Part shown: piece after piece, positions 1 to 10,719 of the stretch
Layout of the letters: every line of letters begins with the position of its first letter
Position numbering within the stretch: position 1 is the first letter of the stretch
Origin: Rapana venosa
Lineage: Eukaryota > Mollusca > Gastropoda > Neogastropoda > Muricidae
Direction: 5' to 3'
Assembly: GCA_028751875.1 (NCBI GenBank)
Contig: CM054134.1
Span: 76,298,567-76,362,566 of the forward strand
DNA: 64,000 nt
Notes under the pieces: generated by a model
Told to the model about the DNA's origin: nothing
What the model saw: only the letters and a program-made list of their open reading frames with translations
Database searches by the model: none
Program-made: the position numbers and the translations under genes

Positions 1-620
1 AAAAACGTCATCAAAAACAACACACTAGGTCCCCAACAATGCATGCTTTCTAGTTGTTTTTTCTTTTTTCTTTCTTTTCCTTGCTGTTTTTCCCTCCTAT
101 TTCTTTTCTTCCTTCTTTCTTTCTTTTACTGGGGAGAGGGAAAGGGGTCAGGGTTCAAACTTGCATGTGACTCGTGAACATTTTTCACCTTTAGCTTTTT
201 TTAAAGTGTTAATTCTCTTATGTCAACTACCGCCGCGATAAAGCAGGCGCATTTTGAATTTTGTCATTTCAAATCACAGCAGCTGCAGTTACAGACGGTT
301 TTGCGCTGCTGAGACAGTAAGGCCCTACAGGAAAGAAGGACTCTGAAGACTTCAAAACTTCGCTGAGACCACAGAAGAAGCAGGGGGAGAGCGGGGGGTT
401 CGACAAGTTTCCTTCCAGCTGTGAACCTGGTTTTCAGTCTTTCTCAGCGACACCGCTTTACCATGCAAGGCCACATAGGAGCAAGACATCAACTCTACGG
501 CACTCCTTCTGAAACACTGAGGGGATGACTTGGATTCTGGAGAATTCTGAAGCTCTAGTTACCAGAGAGCTCTCTTTGTCAAAGTCATGGAATGCAATTG
601 GTGAGTTGAAGATTGTTGTT
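1..620. other. Unassigned single-copy-looking sequence
   Basis: No ORF of note and no repeat I recognise apart from CT-rich DNA at 60-125. A donor-like G/GTGAGT is at 601, following a GC-balanced stretch (300-600) that could be a non-coding exon. There is no supporting acceptor or coding signal. Confidence 0.3.
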
Positions 621-629
621 TGTGTGTAA

Positions 630-1020
630 GTTGTTGGTCTGTGGTGGTTGTTGTTCTGTTATCATCGTTGATAAAAGCTTTACTTTGAAAGATCACCAAG
701 AATTTTCTTTTTTTAGTAGTGAATGTGTGGTTAGTTCTGTTGTTGTTATCGTCGTTGTTTAAAGCTTAAACTTGATGATAACTAATATTGAATTTTTATT
801 TTATAGTGTACATGTCTTGTTAGTTAGTTCTGTCGAGTGTACAGCGTGAACTTTGAGATCACCAAGATTTTTGGGGGGTCATTCTTTGTCGTTGTTAAAG
901 CTTACTTTGAAGATCACCAAAACCTTTTTTTTCTAGAATAATTGTTGGTTCGTTGGTTAGTCTGTTGATGTCACTGTGTTGTCGGAAAGTTTATCTTCTC
1001 AGATACCATGAGGCACGGAT
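630..1020 (+). repeat. Degenerate tandem repeat, unit roughly 80-95 bp, four to five copies
   Basis: The phrases GTTAGTCTGTTGTTGTT, AAAGCTT and ACTTTGAAGATCACCAA recur in the same order at about 648, 730, 820, 885 and 940, each followed by a T-rich run. The copies differ by many substitutions and small indels, so the array is old. Confidence 0.6.
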
Positions 1021-1226
1021 TCGCCGATTACACAGTAAGTGTATGTTGAGTACATCACCATATAGGCAGCAATAATCCGACTTCAGTTAATTTAGTTCAA
1101 GTGGATGAAGATGATCCTTCAAAGGATATTTTTACAAGCATAGCATTTTAATGTAGGTCTTGGTACCTTTGCTTATATATCGATAACTAAGAAGGACCAG
1201 AGGTACATGAGAGAAGTGTTTCTTTT

Positions 1227-1332
1227 AGAAAGGTTAAACTACCACCATTGTGGTAAGCGTTTCAATGTCTGCTAAGACAACAGTGAAGGAGAAAATCAAA
1301 AGATGGCTAAAGCAGCACCCTACTTTTCAACG
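1227..1332 (+). other. Isolated exon-like segment, gene unknown
   Basis: A strong acceptor-like TTTCTTTTAG precedes about 105 nt that end at a strong donor-like CG/GTAAGA (GT at 1333). An ATG at 1265 opens a 22-codon frame rich in Lys (Met-Ser-Ala-Lys-Thr-Thr-Val-Lys-Glu-Lys), with an in-frame stop 27 nt upstream. It therefore looks like a 5' UTR plus start-codon exon. I cannot identify a family or find the next exon; chance is a real alternative. Confidence 0.22.
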
Positions 1333-1364
1333 GTAAGAATGACTACAACCTCCTGTTATCAGTT

Positions 1365-1555
1365 TTCAGCGGCACGAATGGCCTAGTCTTGCGAAAAGCA
1401 TAACGGGTTTTTTACATGTACCCATGATGTTCTGTGTGTTTTGGCACAAGGGGTGAGATAATGAAGTAGGCGACTGTCTTTACCCACTATTTTAAGGTAG
1501 CTGCATTCAGACATTGGGGATGGTGCCTCAATTTTCTAGTGCCCTAGATTCTTTT
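1365..1555 (-). mobile_element. Decayed tRNA-SINE fragments
   Basis: A body fragment (1365-1450; GGCACGAATGGCCTA and GATGTTCTGTGTG phrases) is followed by a fragment of the tail-B type (1490-1545; GGTAGCTGCATTCAGACAT). Both match the intact copies elsewhere in the window on the minus strand. Confidence 0.5.
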
Positions 1556-1571
1556 ATTGATTTTTCCATTC

Positions 1572-2050
1572 CTTGGCTAGAGTTCCGAGGTTTACCAATG
1601 GTTAGATATTGACGTACGCGACCGTTTTTTCCCTACTATAAGGTGGCCAGATTCCGATGTTGGGGATAGTGTCTAAAATCACCAGTCTGCTTTCGCTTGT
1701 AAAAACCATCAAACATTTTGTCAGCTGTTCTTACCTGCATGCAATGGCCTTCTCTTCCAAAAGGCGGAGCAGGTTTTAAAGTGTGCGCAAGATGTTCTAA
1801 GTGCATTCGCACTCTGGACTCCCGATTATATTATACTCATCCGAAAGATTTTCAAGGGTGCAGTGTGTGAGTGGGGGGGGGGAGGGGGGGTAGACAGAAG
1901 GACAGAGTGGAATCTGTACTGACAACTCCAGGGGGAAGTAAACTCATGAATGGAGTCTGGGTGTTGGTTTGAACACCGGGCTGATCTTTGGGCATCTAAT
2001 CCGCAAGTGCAACCTATAACTCCCTGTCTAGGCTAAACTCCACCCCCTCA
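1572..2050 (-). mobile_element. tRNA-derived SINE, tail-B type, near full length
   Basis: Reading the minus strand: a tRNA-like head at the right end, a central domain containing the conserved ACTATAAACCGAGGTCC-like phrase (here decayed), the GCCATTGTGTGCC-like segment, then tail B (GACATCATCCCTGAAGTC-like, then GCGTACGTCAATATCTAACC). Poly-G at 1877-1890 interrupts the body. It is non-coding and presumably Pol III-transcribed when young. Confidence 0.65.
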
Positions 2051-2330
2051 CGTTTATTTTAAAATGGACTTGGCTCTAGTGTTTACTATTTGCACTAGCA
2101 TACCTATTTGCAGGGGATAATGTAAAATGTTGATGCGTTTTTGAGTTGTACTTATAATGTTACAAAATTCGGCTTTGAAGTAAGCCGTTGTATTTGTTGG
2201 TACATTAAGGTGCATACGTAAATAAGATAAACAAAAGAAAAACACTCTTAACACCAACCTTTTCGAAACCCTGAACACACCCAAAAACCGCACGGGAGCG
2301 CGGCGCGAGCACGCACACACAACAAACACA

Positions 2331-2360
2331 CACACTCTCTCTCTCTCTCTCCTCTCTCAC

Positions 2361-2393
<33 letters not shown>

Positions 2394-2555
2394 TCTCTTC
2401 TATATCTATCTATCTATCTATCTATCTTATCATCTCTCTCACACACACACACACACACACAACACCACACACACACACCACAACTACACACACACAAACA
2501 CACACACCACCCCACCACACCACCTCCACCACAACCACACGCACACACACAATTT
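2331..2555. repeat. Compound microsatellite (CT)n-(TATC)n-(CA)n
   Basis: CT dinucleotides run over 2331-2400, then TATC tetranucleotides at 2403-2431, then interrupted CA to 2552. ORFs reading through it are artefacts of the repeat. Confidence 0.95.
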
Positions 2556-2724
2556 TGTTTTTTATGAGAGATGTTAAACTGGAAAGCAAACTATGTTTAG
2601 ATATGTACTCTTTGTTTGCTCGAATGTCAGATGTAGCAGAATGTGAAACTATTTTTGTCTTGTACATTATTTTCGGAATTGTACATTTTACCGTGTGTGC
2701 GGAGTTTTTTCTATTTTGTTTCTC

Positions 2725-3125
2725 GACTACCGTTCCAAGGTTCATCAAGGATGACATTTTGCGTATGCGACCGTTTTCGCCTACCATTCAGGTAGCCACA
2801 ATCCGACTTCAGGAATGATGTCTAAACACACCAGTGTGCATTCTATAAGAAAAAAATCATATATTCTTACCGGTGCATATGGTCTACTCTTTTGAAAGGC
2901 CCCATAACAGGTTTTTTAACGCGTGCGCAAGATATTTGCGTACGTGCGCACGGGGACTTTGGTTTATAGTCTCATCCGAAGGACTTTCGGGGTGAGTGGA
3001 GTCAGCACTTAATGTAACCTCCAAAGTAAGAATCCCCTTGAACAGGCGTCTGGGTGGCGACTTGATCCCGGGCCGTTAACATCGCAAGCGCAATGCTCTA
3101 ACCACTAGACTATTCCGCCTCCCCC
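2725..3125 (-). mobile_element. tRNA-derived SINE, tail-B type, near full length
   Basis: Plus-strand order is tail B (GCGTATGCGACCG, then CCGACTTCAGGAATGATG at 2803), body (GGTTTATAGTCTCATCCGA near 2960), then an inverted tRNA-like head with a B box and AACCACTAGACTATTCC near 3100. Confidence 0.75.
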
Positions 3126-3224
3126 TCCCCACCCTCTCTCCCTCAAGGGTATTATGGATTCTGTATGCCGAACATCACCAAGAACAAGTTTAATACCATA
3201 CCGATTTTATACAACTATTTTTCC

Positions 3225-3560
3225 ATTTGATTACTTTATTATTCTATCTATTTATTCTATTTTGAGAAATATAGAATAAGCAAAGCCCTCGTGTGCTTGT
3301 TTACATCCAGTCCCCGTGTGTATGGCAGTTTTGGTAAATTTTGTCATCCGTTCTTACGGGCACACAATGGCCTACTCTACGAAAAGCGGAACGAGTTTTA
3401 ACGTGTGCTCAAGTTTTGTTCTGTGTGCGTTCGCACACGGGACCTCGGTTTATAGTTTCACCCTTATGTCTTTTAGATGGAGTGGAGTCGGCATTCATGT
3501 TAACTCCAGAGGACAAATCCCCTTGAACGAGATTCGAACCCGGGTAAACAGACAATGTTA
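3225..3560 (-). mobile_element. tRNA-derived SINE, tail-A type, head truncated
   Basis: It starts with tail A (TTATTCTATTTTGAGAAATA then TTTACATCCAGTCCCCG), then the common body. It ends at the inverted B box (GATTCGAACCCGGG near 3533) without the A-box half of the head. Confidence 0.75.
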
Positions 3561-3717
3561 TTTTTAAACATGTTGCCGCACTCGTTATTGTGTAGAGCAG
3601 CTTTGGCTACTTTTTGCGCAGTTTCCTGAAAGAATTGTATACTATGCGGAAATGGTTCTGAAAGTGAAACTTTTTTTCTTGATGAGGGGGGGGAGGGGAA
3701 AGCATCCTCCCCCGGGA

Positions 3718-3850
3718 GGGGGCAGAGCTCAGTGGTCAAAGAAGAACGCGACTTGATTTTTTTTTATTTTGAGAAATTTCACAGCATTAGGTTGGGACCT
3801 TGCCAAAGCCATCTAAGAGGAATTTTCACATGGAGCCAAATAAATCGTTC
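3718..3850 (+). repeat. Short tRNA-like repeat, plus strand
   Basis: It begins GGCAGAGCTCAGTGGTC, which resembles a tRNA A box, and continues through AGGTTGGGACCTTG to AATTTTCACATGGAGC. A second copy at 4525-4640 shares the same order of phrases, so this is a dispersed SINE-like family distinct from the tail-A and tail-B SINEs. Confidence 0.5.
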
Positions 3851-3854
3851 GTTC

Positions 3855-4305
3855 GTTTCCTCCGATACAGCTCCGAGTGCTCACCAAGTCAGATTGTGAG
3901 AGACGGAAGTCTTTTGCCCCACCGTTAGGGGCAGCCGCATTCTGAATTCGGTGATGATGTCTAAGCGCGAAGAATATAGTCAAACCTAGTGTGCAAGCGT
4001 CTTTTTAGAGGATGTTTTATCATCCGTTCTCTACCAGAGTGGCCCGACCTGACCTATCTTCCAAAAGCGTAACGGGTTTTAAGTGTGCGTTATGATGGTT
4101 CGCGGCTTTCACACAGGGGACCCTACAGTTTATAATCTCGTCCGGACTTTTCGTGGAAGATATGGGGGGAGGGTGGGGGGGGGGGGGGGGTGAGACTAAT
4201 AATCGGGAAAAAATCAACTTGAACGAGTGCCTCAGTGGTGGCTCGAACCCGGGCCGTTACTTCTTGAGCGCAACGCTCTAACCACTAGGCTTACCCCCCC
4301 CCCTC
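3855..4305 (-). mobile_element. tRNA-derived SINE, tail-B type
   Basis: Tail B is recognisable at 3870-3965 (GCCGCATTCTGAATTCGG), then the body with TTTATAATCTCGTCCGGAC, a poly-G interruption near 4164-4190, then an inverted head containing GGCTCGAACCCGGG and CTCTAACCACTAGGC. Confidence 0.7.
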
Positions 4306-4524
4306 TTATGAATTCTGCATTTCTAAGATCACAATGAATAAGTTTAACACCGTTTCAGGCGATCATTTCTAATTTGATTCAAGGTAGTTCATTATTAAAA
4401 CAAGTTCAGCGCATGTACATAGCTTTCGCACTGTCTACGCAGTTGCCCTGTAACAATTGCGTTATTATGCCAAGGTTGTTTCTGTTATTGTAACATTTTA
4501 GGGGAGAGGGGGGTCGTTGCGGGG

Positions 4525-4640
4525 GCAGAAGCTCAGTGGGTTAGAGCGACTGGACTTGAATCTTGAGGGATTTCATAAACACAGGTTCGGGCCATGGTGG
4601 CACCGTCTACGAGGAAGTTTTTCTCTGGAGCTAAAGTTTA
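4525..4640 (+). repeat. Second copy of the short tRNA-like repeat
   Basis: GCTCAGTGGGTTAGAGCGAC (A-box-like), ACTTGAATCTTGAGG and ACAGGTTCGGGCC (B-box-like) occur in this order. It matches 3718-3850, where the same segments are more decayed. It lies just upstream of a minus-strand SINE. Confidence 0.5.
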
Positions 4641-4659
4641 CGGTAACTCGTCTCAGAAA

Positions 4660-5285
4660 ATTATGCGGTCTTTTTTTTTCCTTTTCGTTTCTCGGAAATG
4701 CTCCGAAGTTCATCATCGGCGAGATTTTGCGTATGCGACCATTTTTTGCGCACCATTAAGGTAGCCGCATTCTGACTTCAGGGATGCTGTGTAAAAAGGC
4801 CATGTGCATGTGTTTTTGATTTTGTGTCATCCAATGCCTACACCAGCGAACAAATTCGCCCATACATCTTTTGAAAGGAATAAGTTTTAATGTGTGCGCC
4901 AGATGTTCTTCGTGCGTTCGCACACGGGACCAAGGACTTTTCGAGGAGTGGAGTAGGTAAGGTAACTGTAAAGGTGTCCCAATTGGGCCAGCATATTGAG
5001 GGCGGCGCCCATCTCCTCTCCCTCGCTGCTTTACCTTCCCTGACCCTAAAGAGGCAGGTACCCATTTACAGATGGGGTAACTGGGAAACTGTACTGGAGC
5101 CATGTGCGCAAACGGTCACCCATCCAACTGGTAACCACGCTCGATGCTGCTTAACCTTGGCTGGGGAAATAGGTACTGATGTTGGAATCAAAGGGAAAAT
5201 CCCCCTCAAACAGGGGCCTCTGTGGTGGCTCGAACCCGGGTCGTCAGATCACAAGTGCTGACTTGAACCTACTAGGTTTTCCCGC
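4660..5285 (-). mobile_element. tRNA-derived SINE, tail-B type, interrupted by a 5S-type SINE
   Basis: Tail B and body run from 4690 to about 4948. The body then breaks inside GGAGTGGAGT and resumes at about 5168 (TAGGTACTGATGTTGG). The tRNA-like head with GGCTCGAACCCGGG (5228) follows. The interruption is the element at 4945-5168. Confidence 0.75.
4945..5168 (-). mobile_element. SINE with a 5S rRNA-derived head, nested in a tRNA-SINE
   Basis: On the minus strand the head contains GGTTAAGCAGCATCGAGCG and then CCAGTTGGATGGGTGACCG. This is the 5S rRNA segment that carries the internal Pol III promoter. It is followed by a unique body (GGGTACCTGCCTCTTTAGGG; CAGCGAGGGAGAGGAGATGG). The sequence TAGGTA occurs at both junctions and may be a target-site duplication. 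Confidence 0.8.
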
Positions 5286-5383
5286 TCCTTTTTTTTGTCT
5301 GTCTGTTTTTTTTTTGGGGTGAAAATAAGTTAGATCTTAGATATTGATAATGATAGTTGTGTTTCTCGGTCTATTGTCAGCAT

Positions 5384-5596
5384 GATCTTCCCGATGATCG
5401 TCAGCTTCATCACCAGAGATCATCGGAAGAAGCCAGTCATGCGTCTTTGTACCAGATCTTCATCCATGTGATCGTCACCCTTCTCAACAGAGATCATGGA
5501 GACGCCAGTCATGGTCTTTGTCACAGATCTTCACCAGTGATCATCACTCTTCTCACCAAAAAATCAGAAGATGCCCCGGCCACGATGTGGAGCGGC
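5384..5596 (+). repeat. 71-bp tandem repeat, three copies
   Basis: GATCTTC starts at 5384, 5455 and 5526, exactly 71 bp apart. Each copy continues with GATCRTC, CAGAGATCATSG-like and CCAGTCATG-like phrases. Because 71 is not a multiple of three, the open frame across it is not evidence of coding. Confidence 0.75.
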
Positions 5597-5599
5597 ATG

Positions 5600-6365
5600 A
5601 CCAGAACATAGTCAAGATCCCATGACTCGCTAGACAGATGTCAGATTTTGGGGATTGATGGTTTAGAATGGGAATTAGGTGAAAGTGCTCTCACCAGAAT
5701 CTGAAGGCAGACCTAGTGCACTCACTGCCTGGTTCCGTTGCCAGGGATCTAGAACAATCCAAGGCCCCGTCTTAACATTCTACTGGATTTGAACAGCGAT
5801 GTATGGTAGGAGTTTGGGGGCTTAGTATCAGAGTGGCGTCCATAATCACCTCCATCTCAAACACTTTAGGGACTAGAACGCGACCGAGACATCCGCCCTC
5901 CGAACATTTCTTCAACCAAACCAGTCTTCTTTTTCTTCTTCTTCTTCTTCTAACACTCAGACACCAACGCACTGTGCCTGTCATAGGACGGCGAAAGTGC
6001 GTTGCACTGCCGCTACCACGCCTGACGAGTCAGGCCAAGTGCATCCGCTTCGACGCAGTTACCACCGCATGAGGGTCAGAGTTTTAAGTACAACCACTAC
6101 AGGCGAAGTTCAGTACATAGGTAGCATTAGCTGGGGAAAAAATCCAAGTATGTAGGATGTGGGTGTCCTGAAACGGCACAGGCTGCTCACTCGCCACACA
6201 GTGCTCATTGAGGGGAAGGGACACCTCGCGCCCCCAAACATGGTCTTCTAGCACATTCTCTACTTCTGGGTCTCTTCCTTCTTGCTCCGATTCCTCAGTT
6301 GTTTGGCATCATTGGTGTGACAGTTGTTCATGGGGGATAGTATCTCAGTTATGGGCCTTGGTCTC
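5600..6365. other. No recognisable gene or repeat, apart from (TTC)n
   Basis: Only a short TTC/CTT run at 5928-5952 stands out. The small ORFs on both strands have no recognisable domain. Confidence 0.5.
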
Positions 6366-6374
6366 TCAACAGTT

Positions 6375-8960
6375 TCATATAAGCATTCAAGAGCTAGCAT
6401 CAATGCAACTCAAGAGCTAGCATCAACAGATCCAAGAGCTGCATCAACGCATCAAAACACAGCTACATCGCAAGAGCAGCCATTCAACGCTTCAAGAGCT
6501 AGCATTAACGACACAGCTCGTATCCATGGAAGTAAGTCGCCGGTCAGGCATCAAGCGCAACATCGTCGTCGGAGCAGTATCAGGCAACCATCGTCGCCAG
6601 ATGCAGCATTCAAGCGCAACATCGTGAATACTTCGTAGCCGGAGCAGTATACGAGCGCAAAAATCGTCGAACATCGTGGCCTGAGGCATAGTATCAAGCG
6701 CAACTTCGTCGTCGGTCAGCATCAAGAGCAAACATCGTCGCAACATCGTGTCTGGAGCAGCATCAAAGCGCAACATCGTCGTCGGAGAGCAATCAAGAGC
6801 GCCAAATCCGTTTCGCAACCATCGTACGCACATTGTACGATCGGAGCTGCATCAAGCGCAACATCGTCGTCGGAGAGCACAAGCGCAAACATCGTCGTCG
6901 GAGCAGAGTCAGGCGCAACATCGTTCGTCGGAGCAGCATGAAAGCGCCAAACATCGTCGTCGGAGCTTGCATCAGAGTCGCAACATCGCAGTCTCGGTAG
7001 CAGCGCATCAAGAAACTACTCCGTTCGTCGGAGCAGCATCAAGCGCAACATCGTTGCAAACCCATCGTCACAACATTGTCCGTCGAGCAGCATCAAGAGC
7101 AAACATCGTCGCTAGGAGAAGCATCAACGCAAATGTCGCAACATCGTCGTCGCCCAGAGCAGATCAAGCGCAACATCGTCGTCAGGAGAGCATCAAGCTC
7201 ATCATCGTCGCCGGAGCAGCATCAAGCAGCAACATCGTCGCCGGTGCAGCATCAAAGCCGAACATGTGTCGAGCAGTATCAAGGCCAACATCGTCGTCTG
7301 AGAAGCTCAGTATCAAGCGAAACATCGTCGTCGGTGCAGTATCAAGCGCAAATCGTAGTCTGAAGCAATATTCAAGCGCAACATCGTGTCGAGCAGTAAT
7401 CAAGCGCAACATCGTCGTCGGTGCAGCATCAGCACAAATCGTCGTGCGGAGCAGTATCAAAGCGACAACATCGTCGTCGGCTGACGCATCAAGCGGCAAA
7501 CATCGTCCGCAACTTCGTTCGTCGGAGCTGCATCAAGCGCAAACATCGTCGCAACATTGTCGTTGGAAGCAAGCATCATAAGCGCAACATCGTCGTCAGG
7601 AGAAGCATCAGCGCAACATCGTCTTTGGAGCAGCAAAACAACTCAACATCGTCTGTGCGAGCAGTATCAAGAACAACATCCTCGTCGGTGCAAGCTCATG
7701 ACATACATCGTCGTCGGAGCAGCATCAAGAGCAATCATCCATCCCAAGAGCCGCATCAAGAACAAACATCGTCGTTGGAGCAGCATCAAGCGCAACATCT
7801 CGCAACATCGTACGTACGGAGCTGTATCAAGCTGCAAAACATCGTGAGGCAAACATTGTCGTACGGTCAGCAGTTTCAAGCGCAAACATAGTAAGTCGGA
7901 GCAGTTCATCAAGCACTACATCGTCGTCGGAGCTGCATCAAGCGCAACATCGTCGCAACATCGTTCGGCAACATTGTCGTCGGAGGCAGCATCAAGCGGC
8001 CAAATCCGTTCGTCGGAGAAGTATCAAAGAGCAAACATCGTCGTCGGCAGCAGCTTCAAGCACATCATCGTCGCCGGTAGCAGCATCAAGCGCATAACAT
8101 CGTCGTCCGGAGCAGTATCAAGCGCAACAAATCGTCGCGGAGAAGTTCAGCGCAACATCGTCGTCGGAGCAGTATCAAGCGCAACATCGTCGTCGGAGCC
8201 AGTATTCAAGCGGCTACATCGTCGTCGGAGCAGTATCAAGCGCAAACATCGTCGGTCGGAAGCAGTATCAAGCGCAAATCCGTCGATCGGAGCAGCATCA
8301 AGGCGGCAACATCGTGTCGGCCAGACAGTATCAAGGCCAACATTCGTGCGTCGGAGAAGCATCAAGCCGCTCTACATCCAGTCGCAAACATTGTAGTCGG
8401 GAGCACCATTCAAGCGCAACATCCGTCGCAAACATTGTCGTCGGTAGACCAGCATCAAGCGCAACATCGTCGTCGGAGCAGCATCAAGCACATCATCGTC
8501 GCCGGAGCAGCATCAAGCGCAACATCGTGTCTGGAGCAGCAACAACAACATCGTCGTCGGAGCAGTATCAAGCGCAACATCGTCGTCGGAGCAGTATCAA
8601 GCGCAACATCGTCGGAACAGTATCAAGCGCAACATCGTCGGAACAGTATCAACAGGAACATCGTCGCAACATTGTCGCAACATCATCGCAGTAGTATCGA
8701 GAACAACATCGTCGCAGCAGTATGAAGAACAACATCGTCGCAGCAGTATCAAGAACACCATTGTCGCAGCAGTATCAAGAGCAACATCCTCGTCGGAGCA
8801 CTATCAAGAACAACATCGTTGCAGCAGTATCAAGAACACCATCGTCGGAGCAGTATCAAGAACAACGTCGCCGGAGCAGTTATCAAGCACAACATCATCG
8901 GAGCAACATCGTCGTCGGAGAAGCATCAAGAGCAACATTGTCGCCGGAGCAGTATCCACA
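6375..8960 (+). repeat. Minisatellite array, 29-bp unit, about 85-90 copies
   Basis: The unit can be written CAACATCGTCGTCGGAGCAG followed by YATCAAGCG (29 nt). The left edge (6375-6520) has a diverged form with CAAGAGCTAGCATCAA. The centre shows frequent single-base gains and losses. The right end (8600-8890) switches to variants with AACAGTATCAAG and GCAGCAGTATCAAGAAC. No unit contains a stop on the plus strand and 29 is not divisible by three, so all three frames stay open. The long Ser/Gln/Arg-rich ORFs here are a by-product, not a gene. There are no unique spacers, so it is not a CRISPR. Confidence 0.95.
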
Positions 8961-8999
8961 ACTCAAAAATGTAAGTACACGCACACATTATTTTTTGTG

Positions 9000-9435
9000 T
9001 TCCTCTGTTAGGAGCTTAAGCTCCTCTTCCAAGGTGAGTTTTGTGTATGCAACCGCTCCACCCCTTCCCCCCCTCCCCCACCACCCCCATATTTTAAGGT
9101 AGGATGTATATGACTTCGGAGGAGATTTTTTAAAACAACCATTGTGTTTGCATTTAATTTTTGTTAATAGTTATAGTTATCTGTCCTTTCACACGTAAAA
9201 GCATACTCTTCTTGGGGGTTTAATGTGTGGCGTAAGATGGTTTTAAGTGTGTTCGCTACATGGGTCCTCGGTTTATTAGTTCCATAGGAAAGGACTTTCA
9301 GGCGGTGGAGTCCTGTACTAGATATATCCAGGGGAAAGCATATCTCTCTGTGAACGGTGTGCTGTGGTGGTGGATCCAGACATTTACGATCACGAGCCGC
9401 AGATCCTTTTAACCACATGCTATCCCGCCCCCCTC
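9000..9435 (-). mobile_element. tRNA-derived SINE, tail-B type, full span
   Basis: It starts with tail B (TTTTGTGTATGCAACCG; ACTTCGGAGGAGA) with a C-rich insert, then the body (GGTCCTCGGTTTATTAG at 9264), then an inverted head ending TTTTAACCACATGCTATCCC. Confidence 0.65.
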
Positions 9436-9489
9436 GATTGTTCTAAATGTTTAGCTCCGCCGGTTTTTTAAATGTGTTGGTGCATACTG

Positions 9490-9605
9490 TAAACATGTAA
9501 TAATTAATAATAATAATAAATGGGAATTCTATCTAGCGCTATATATTGTAAAAAACAACAAACCAAAAGCGCTTGCATCCATTTCCACTACCTACCCATG
9601 CAAAC
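9490..9605 (-). mobile_element. 3' end of an L2-like LINE
   Basis: On the minus strand the sequence reads CAAGCGCTTTTGGTTTG, then a TATATAGCGCTAGATAG-like segment, ending in (TTA)n at 9495-9520. The intact LINE at 40640-43320 ends with the same CAAGCGCTTTGATTTG and AATTCCATTTATTA features. Confidence 0.55.
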
Positions 9606-10719
9606 CAACAATGATTAAATAGTTTTAAAAGTTCAAATACACACCAAAACCCCGGCCCACAGGCGCGAAAGGGCGCGCACGCGCACACACACACACAAAA
9701 CCCAACACAACCCCAAAGGTTATAGTTAGCAGGGTGATGAGAATTTACCCCTGAGGAAAAAGGCAGAAAAATTTAGGGAATGAAATGTAGGGGGAGGTCT
9801 TGGTTTGAAAAGGTGTTTGGGGTGGATTTAAAAGTTTTGTAATAGGTTTTTCGCAAAGGGGAGGGGGAGGTACCCAGATCGCGGGACCAAAAAACAGAAA
9901 GAGCGACGGCAACGGGGACGGGTTAAATCTGGGTATCAAGCGAAACTCGTTTCTGTAGAGGGATGCTGATTATTTTTAGTTTTTTTACAAACCCAAGTAA
10001 AGAATGAATCAAAAGCTTGGAAAAGTCGCATTTTAAATTTTTGTCCCCAAACAATACGAAAAAAAATCCAAACTTTATTTTTTTTTTCGAGGATATTTGA
10101 ATAATTTGTCTTTTTTTAAATCCTGCTCCCGTGTGTTGAAATTTTTTGTAAATTTTTGACATCCGTTCCCCATTACAAAATGAAACTATTTTCCCAAAAG
10201 TGAACGGTTTTAACGTTGGGCAAGATGTTTCTGCGGTGTTTGCACACGGGGGGGGGAACCTTTTAATAGCTCATCCCAAAGGAAAAAGTTAATTCATCAA
10301 GGTGTTGAATTAAACTTGGACCCCCAAAAATCTGAAGTCTTCATGACAAAACACATGTCACTTTAGTCATTTTCCTATCGTACCACCACCAAATTTGCTT
10401 TCGTAATATGGGGCTTAATTTTTTGAAAAAATTCCCCTTTTTTGTAAAGCTTTGTAAAAATGTTTTGGGAGCATACAGGAATTGCACTAAGTCAAGTGAA
10501 AAAATAATTTTTTTTATTTTTTAGTATGCATGGAAATCTAACCACTGGGAAAAAAAAAAATATGACGTTCGAAAAGCTAAGCATGTGGTGTTGAAATTAA
10601 AGGGTTTGTATCCCCCTTCAAGTAAAAGGTTTCTCTGCCTGAAATTCGGGATGCTCCCCCCGGGGAGACGCTTTCCCCAAAACAAGAGCAGCGCCACCAT
10701 TTTTTTTCCTTTTCCTTTC

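Noticed and set aside
6748..8725. Several long plus-strand ORFs (up to 277 codons) rich in Ser, Gln and Arg
   Set aside because: They are the 29-bp minisatellite read in rotating frames; no stop occurs in the unit in any phase, so openness carries no information.
6375..8960. CRISPR-like regular array
   Set aside because: The repeats are directly abutting with no unique spacers, and the window is eukaryotic.
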